From: Pseudoscleropodium purum
Lineage: Eukaryota; Streptophyta; Bryopsida; Hypnales; Brachytheciaceae
Length of the DNA stretch: 64,000 bases
Direction: 5' to 3'
NCBI GenBank assembly: GCA_963969395.1
Contig: OZ017798.1
Span: 21,196,173 to 21,260,172, forward strand
Shown: positions 60,154 to 64,000 of the stretch, in pieces
How the letters are laid out: each line of letters opens with the position of its first letter
Position numbering within the stretch: the stretch's first letter is position 1
Translations under genes and position numbers: made by a program
The notes under the pieces: model-generated
The model's database searches: none
What the model saw: the letters and a program-made list of their open reading frames with translations, nothing else
Told to the model about the DNA's origin: nothing

Positions 60154-61638
60154 CAACAATGATGTTGAGTTATCTGTACAGACAGAGTGTTTTTGTTTTT
60201 GGGAAAGGTTCTTCTAGAGCAGTCGGGTAGTGTATACTGAATGTCGACTATACAAAACAAAATAGAAGAAAGAGAAGGAGAAGGAGAAGAAGAAGTAGGA
60301 GGAGGAGAAGGAGGAGGATGGAGGGGGGTACACAAATGAGTTACACACTTTTCCGGCCTTGGAAGATAGGCACTTGTAATTTTATTTTGAGACAGGTGGA
60401 TGATTATCATGTAGCTTAAGTAAGCCTTGGTTGTCTTTGGTCTCCTGAAGCAGGAGGCGTACTTGGTGCCCGTTGGGTGCCAACTGGAGAATCAGATTTC
60501 CCCTCAAGGCTTTCTCTGTGACAAATCTCACACAAGGGTGGGTTGCTTGTCTTGTTTTGTTGTTGGATGTTCACGTTTTTTGGAGCACCTGTTATAGATT
60601 TCTAGAAACTCTGCATTTTATACTTCTAATTGAATTCTGGTGGTTTGTTAGTGGTTTCAATATGAGAGTTTCATATTGAAGCACAATGTGTAACAATTAA
60701 TGCCTGGCTCCTACTATGGAATGGGAGGTCAGGAGGAGGGGCTTAAGTGATGAATAATCTCAGTTTTCTGACATACAGAATGAGTCTCCGCCGTTAAAAA
60801 GCATGAAGACGAAGCTCTAATCACAAGACAGAAAATTGAGTTTCCTGACCTTCCAACATTAGAGAAGTCGTTGAAGAATGTGTGCACCACATGGCCACTT
60901 CCGTCCAATGATGAGAACTTCCAAAGATAGAAGTAACTACTAAGAAACCAATTGTGGAAATTCAACGTTGTTTTGTGTTGTTGATATGTACGATTTGTGA
61001 ATCATGCAGTGTCTTTGAAGGAGCAAATTAGTACATTCGAAGCTGTCCAGGTACTTGCAAATCAGACTCAAAACACAAAAATGAGAAACATCACCAATCA
61101 CGTGCTGGTGCCCGTGATCGATGCTGGATTCCCTCCTCTGTTTTTAATAAATAATGTGATATTTGATGATGCAATCTAATCTATTTTTTCAGACTAATGA
61201 TAGTTATGATACCTCTGATTACGTACCCATTGCACTAAAAAAGAACATTACATTGATGGATAAAGTATTCCTCGTACCTCGTACCTGCAGAGTCACACCA
61301 ACGAGCTAACAAAAGGAAAGTCACTGATTGGACATCATCCCTCCTAGGAGTCAAACAAAGGTAGCTTTCCAGAAGCACTACAAAAACACAAGCAAACTCC
61401 CATTGAATGTACGCCTGAAGTAACCGGTTATACTGCAGGAGTATGCCGTTGGTTCGAAATGTGTTTATTTATTGAACCTCGTTTTCCAGGAAAGCCCGGC
61501 CTCTGTCTCCCAGGAATGATTCCGCATTATCACTGCATCTACAAACTCGGAAGATGCCAGCCATGAATGATGAATCCATGATGTCACTGACAGACAGACG
61601 ACAGACAGAGCCCACAATCTTCTTCCCCAGGAGCATGA
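60154..61638. other. EXO70 paralogue 2 3' flank and spacer
   Basis: A purine-only (GAA/GGA)n tract lies at about 60262-60330. The rest has no supported gene. Short CAGACAGA repeats occur at about 61592-61610. Confidence 0.45.
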
Positions 61639-62300
61639 CTAGGTGACGGAGTCATGGAACCAGTACTGCTGGAAGAAAAGCTGGTCATGCATGGCAGCGC
61701 TGCTTTCAAACCTCGTCTTATTGACCACCAAACGCCCCACAACCATCACACAGAACTCCTGCGCGCACTGTAACTTAGTGAGCAAGCTCAACACTCCAAA
61801 CCCCAAAGTATTCACACTTGGGATGGATGGTTTACACATGCATCACACATGCCATCGCCATTTGCAAACAAACACCAAGTTCTTGGCGTGTCAGAGTTCA
61901 ATGATCACCCTAAACGGCACCTTCTGTTTCTCTAGCTGGAGCAGTCACTGATTTCTTTAATTGACCTCTTCGTTTGGAATATTCCGTTGTGAATTGTAGG
62001 AGGAGTTGTGCAGATTGGGAGACTCGACGCTGCATTCCAAGGAGCTGGGGACTGGGAAAGTTGGAGAGCTTGCAATGGCGATGGCGGCAATGGTGTCTGG
62101 AGGAGTTTTGGTTGCTTTTTCTGTGACCGTTTCTGGACGTGCTTTCGATGGGCGAGCTGCAGCATTGTCACTTTGTAGCAGAGCGCGTGGAAGTGTTCCT
62201 TCAAGTCGATGTAGAGTTCGGTGCTGGGAAGCTGTGCGCTCCAGCGGGAACGGCGTTGTTGGTGGAGCTCTTTGTGGACAATGATGATGTTGCGACATTC
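61639..62300 (-). pseudogene. Probable gene remnant, unidentified product
   Basis: Read on the minus strand, 61639-61767 is an open exon-like block. It has a TTACAG acceptor and a terminal TAG, encodes 42 residues (GRLVVNKTRFESSAAMHDQL, FFQQYWFHDSVT) and looks like a real C-terminus. Upstream, about 61850-61920 reads EKQKVPFRVIIEL, stop, HAKNLVFVCKWRW, protein-like but interrupted by TGA. Further up, 62080-62204 gives KEHFHALCYKVTMLQLAHRKH. I do not recognise the family. The GC content is gene-like. It may be a decayed gene or a real gene whose exons I have misjoined. Confidence 0.35.
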
Positions 62301-62439
62301 ACTTCACTTCTTTCACTTCGTTGCTGCACACATTTGTTGGAAGATGGAGGAGAGAATGTGAGGGCAGTGTTAAGATTTTGAGATGGGGAGTGAGTGATTG
62401 GCTATGGAGTACGATCGGTACCCTGCGATTACGAAATTT

Positions 62440-62765
62440 AGGGTTAAGTGTCTCATTAAAAGGAGGACTCTGGTTACAAGTGCACGTCTCTGTAGAGGAA
62501 TGCTTCTGATTTAGAAGAAGCTCAGTCTCTGATCAATGAGAATTGTCTCATTAATAGAGTAATGCTTCTCATTAGACGAAGGTCTCTGATTAGGAGTGTG
62601 TCATTAGACTAATGCTTCTCACCAGAAGATGGTCTCTGATCTACAGTGTTTCATTAGAGGATCGAATGCTTCTCATTAGAAGGAGATCTCTGATTCGAAT
62701 TGTCGGAGTAGAGGTTTCTATTTTATCATTAGCAAAAGGTCTCTCATTAGAAAAGTGTTTCCTTA
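62440..62765. repeat. Minisatellite, about 50-60 bp unit (AATGCTTCTCATTAGAAG)
   Basis: Four to five units share AATGCTTCTCATTAGAAG, then GGTCTCTGATT, then GTxTCATTAGAG. Units begin near 62498, 62561, 62612 and 62668, with degenerate ends on both sides. Confidence 0.8.
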
Positions 62766-63181
62766 CAAAACTTCCAGTCAGACAAGTGCTCTTGAGACTC
62801 TTAGTTTGATGCATTCACTCTTTCACAACCGTGGAGGATTTTGGCTCTGCGCATTCCTCATCGCACAGTGGTCTCGTGCACGCACAGATTGATGTGACTC
62901 AGAAGGAGAATGATGAATTGGATTGGAGATGGGGTTGTCCTGGTCAGGACTGTTTTTGCAATGTCGTCCAGAACAGGAAAATCATGTCTACCAGTCAGTC
63001 CTCGTGCCATCGCTGGGAGCTAAGATTCCCAGGGAAGCAACGTTTATCAGACTGAGGCGAACGTCATGTCCGCGGTGTCAGCAGAGACATGTGAGTGTCA
63101 GTGTACTTCGTATAATTCTTCTGACAGGGGCGTGGAGTTGGGGTGGCATTTGTGGAAATGCTGCAGGTCACGAGAAATGGG
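62766..63181. other. Spacer, no supported gene
   Basis: The frames at 62831-63055 and 62923-63186 overlap each other, have no recognisable motif, and end at the telomere-repeat tract. Confidence 0.3.
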
Positions 63182-63209
63182 TTTAGGGTTTAGGGTTTAG
63201 GGTTTAGGG
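63182..63209 (+). repeat. Interstitial telomere repeat, (TTTAGGG)4
   Basis: Four perfect copies of the plant telomere heptamer occur in a row. Confidence 0.95.
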
Positions 63210-64000
63210 AAAGGAGCACCTTCCGGTACGTGGAGCTCTCTATTTTTCACATTTCTTACTTCTTATGAGAGATCAGTTCTTGTGTGCATAAGAAGAAGAA
63301 ATTTTGAAGTACAGTTGTGAATATTGGGGATTTAATAGTATTACCAAGTTCTAGCAAGAGACCTTGCAAGCTTGTGATATGTTAGTGGCCGTTTTAATGA
63401 AAATCCCTCAAAGTTGCAAGATGTATTGATAAGAGAAAATGTGGCCCTTGTAGTAGGGAATTTTGGCTACTTGAAACTCAAATATGTTTCATAAAATGTT
63501 GAGAGCTTCAAGTGAAATTAATAGGCTTGTCATATTTCTTTGGTAGTGCCTCCATTTTGTTGGCCAAGGTACCTCAATTCACTTGATATGTTCTCTTTTT
63601 GCTTTCTTTCTTAATCACTTCTTTGGTTCGTATGATACTTAACAAAATTTATGACTAAATGGCATGGACATGCACAAAACTAACAATTGATTTCAACTTC
63701 CAATAGACTTCATATATAAAAATTTATTCAATTCTTCTCACTTACTTCCTAAGTGCTCTAATGTCTATATTCTAGATGATCAACAAAGTGTTTTAGGTCA
63801 ATGTTTCCTTCAAATATCTTCTCATTCATCCCAAGCAATACTTGGATCTTTGAGAGAGAACCTTTTTTTATGACCAAATTGATGTTATTCAGGTAAATAA
63901 AATACACTCATATAAAGACTTAAGCGAAACTGAAAAAAATTATTAAAAAAACGCATTCAGGTGATGAAAGGGTTAATGTGAAGACATGAAGCTTGAAATT
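63210..64000. other. AT-rich DNA at the window edge
   Basis: No gene is supported. AAAGGG followed by TTAA at 63968-63975 resembles a TTAA-element right end, but no matching left end is seen. Confidence 0.35.

Noticed and set aside
1..64000. tRNA, rRNA, CRISPR arrays, bacterial insertion sequences, viral genes
   Set aside because: Read for on both strands, with no cloverleaf, rRNA block, regular spacer array or viral protein recognised. A tRNA scan and a translated search would settle this.

Overview
The window is nuclear DNA of a land plant. The evidence is GT-AG spliced genes with plant-type orthologues, a plastid or mitochondrial type peptidyl-tRNA hydrolase, two plant-style EXO70 genes, telo-box motifs (AAACCCTA) and an interstitial run of the plant telomere repeat TTTAGGG. 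The short compact genes between long AT-rich repeat nests and the residues of the ARPC4, RPS24 and EXO70 products suggest a non-seed plant (bryophyte grade), but the species cannot be fixed from the sequence. There is no bacterial, organellar, rRNA, tRNA or CRISPR signal.

Layout: 1-4.4 kb is an AT-rich repeat nest. 4.66-6.26 kb (+) is ribosomal protein eL21 (RPL21). 7.25-10.15 kb (-) is a spliced but broken copy of the mitochondrial pyruvate dehydrogenase E1 alpha gene. 10.2-17.3 kb is a second AT-rich nest with three TTAA-bounded elements set edge to edge. 17.8-18.8 kb (-) is ribosomal protein eS24 (RPS24), which diverges across about 1.6 kb from a 14-exon DHX37/Dhr1-type DEAH RNA helicase at 20.5-27.9 kb (+). 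That helicase carries an apparent U12-type intron. 30.06-32.92 kb (+) is ARPC4 (Arp2/3 complex p20), whose first coding exon is only the ATG. 33-41 kb is a third repeat nest. 41.5-43.8 kb (+) is an organellar-type peptidyl-tRNA hydrolase, with the start of its exon 2 triplicated in intron 1. 45.95-48.13 kb and 56.78-60.15 kb (both +) are two EXO70 paralogues that share one intron position. Between them lies a fourth nest with nested transposons. 60.2-64 kb holds simple repeats, a minisatellite, a telomere-repeat tract and a probable gene remnant.

The genes are unrelated housekeeping functions: ribosome (eL21, eS24), ribosome assembly (DHX37-type helicase), translation recycling (PTH), actin nucleation (ARPC4) and secretion (EXO70). 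The two ribosomal protein genes and the helicase fit the telo-box promoter class used for growth-linked genes.

The most notable non-genic structure is a set of small non-autonomous elements. At least three size families (about 220, 645 and 920 bp, plus a doubtful 1.57 kb one) begin CCC(C)TAAA or CCCTT, end with the inverse, and sit between TTAA tetranucleotides, the hallmark of piggyBac-type insertion. A second set, of about 384 bp, has inverted ends AGGGAGCCAACCC bounded by TA. One TTAA element is inserted inside a TA element. Exon coordinates below were read by eye from splice signals and reading frame. No alignment or transcript evidence was available.
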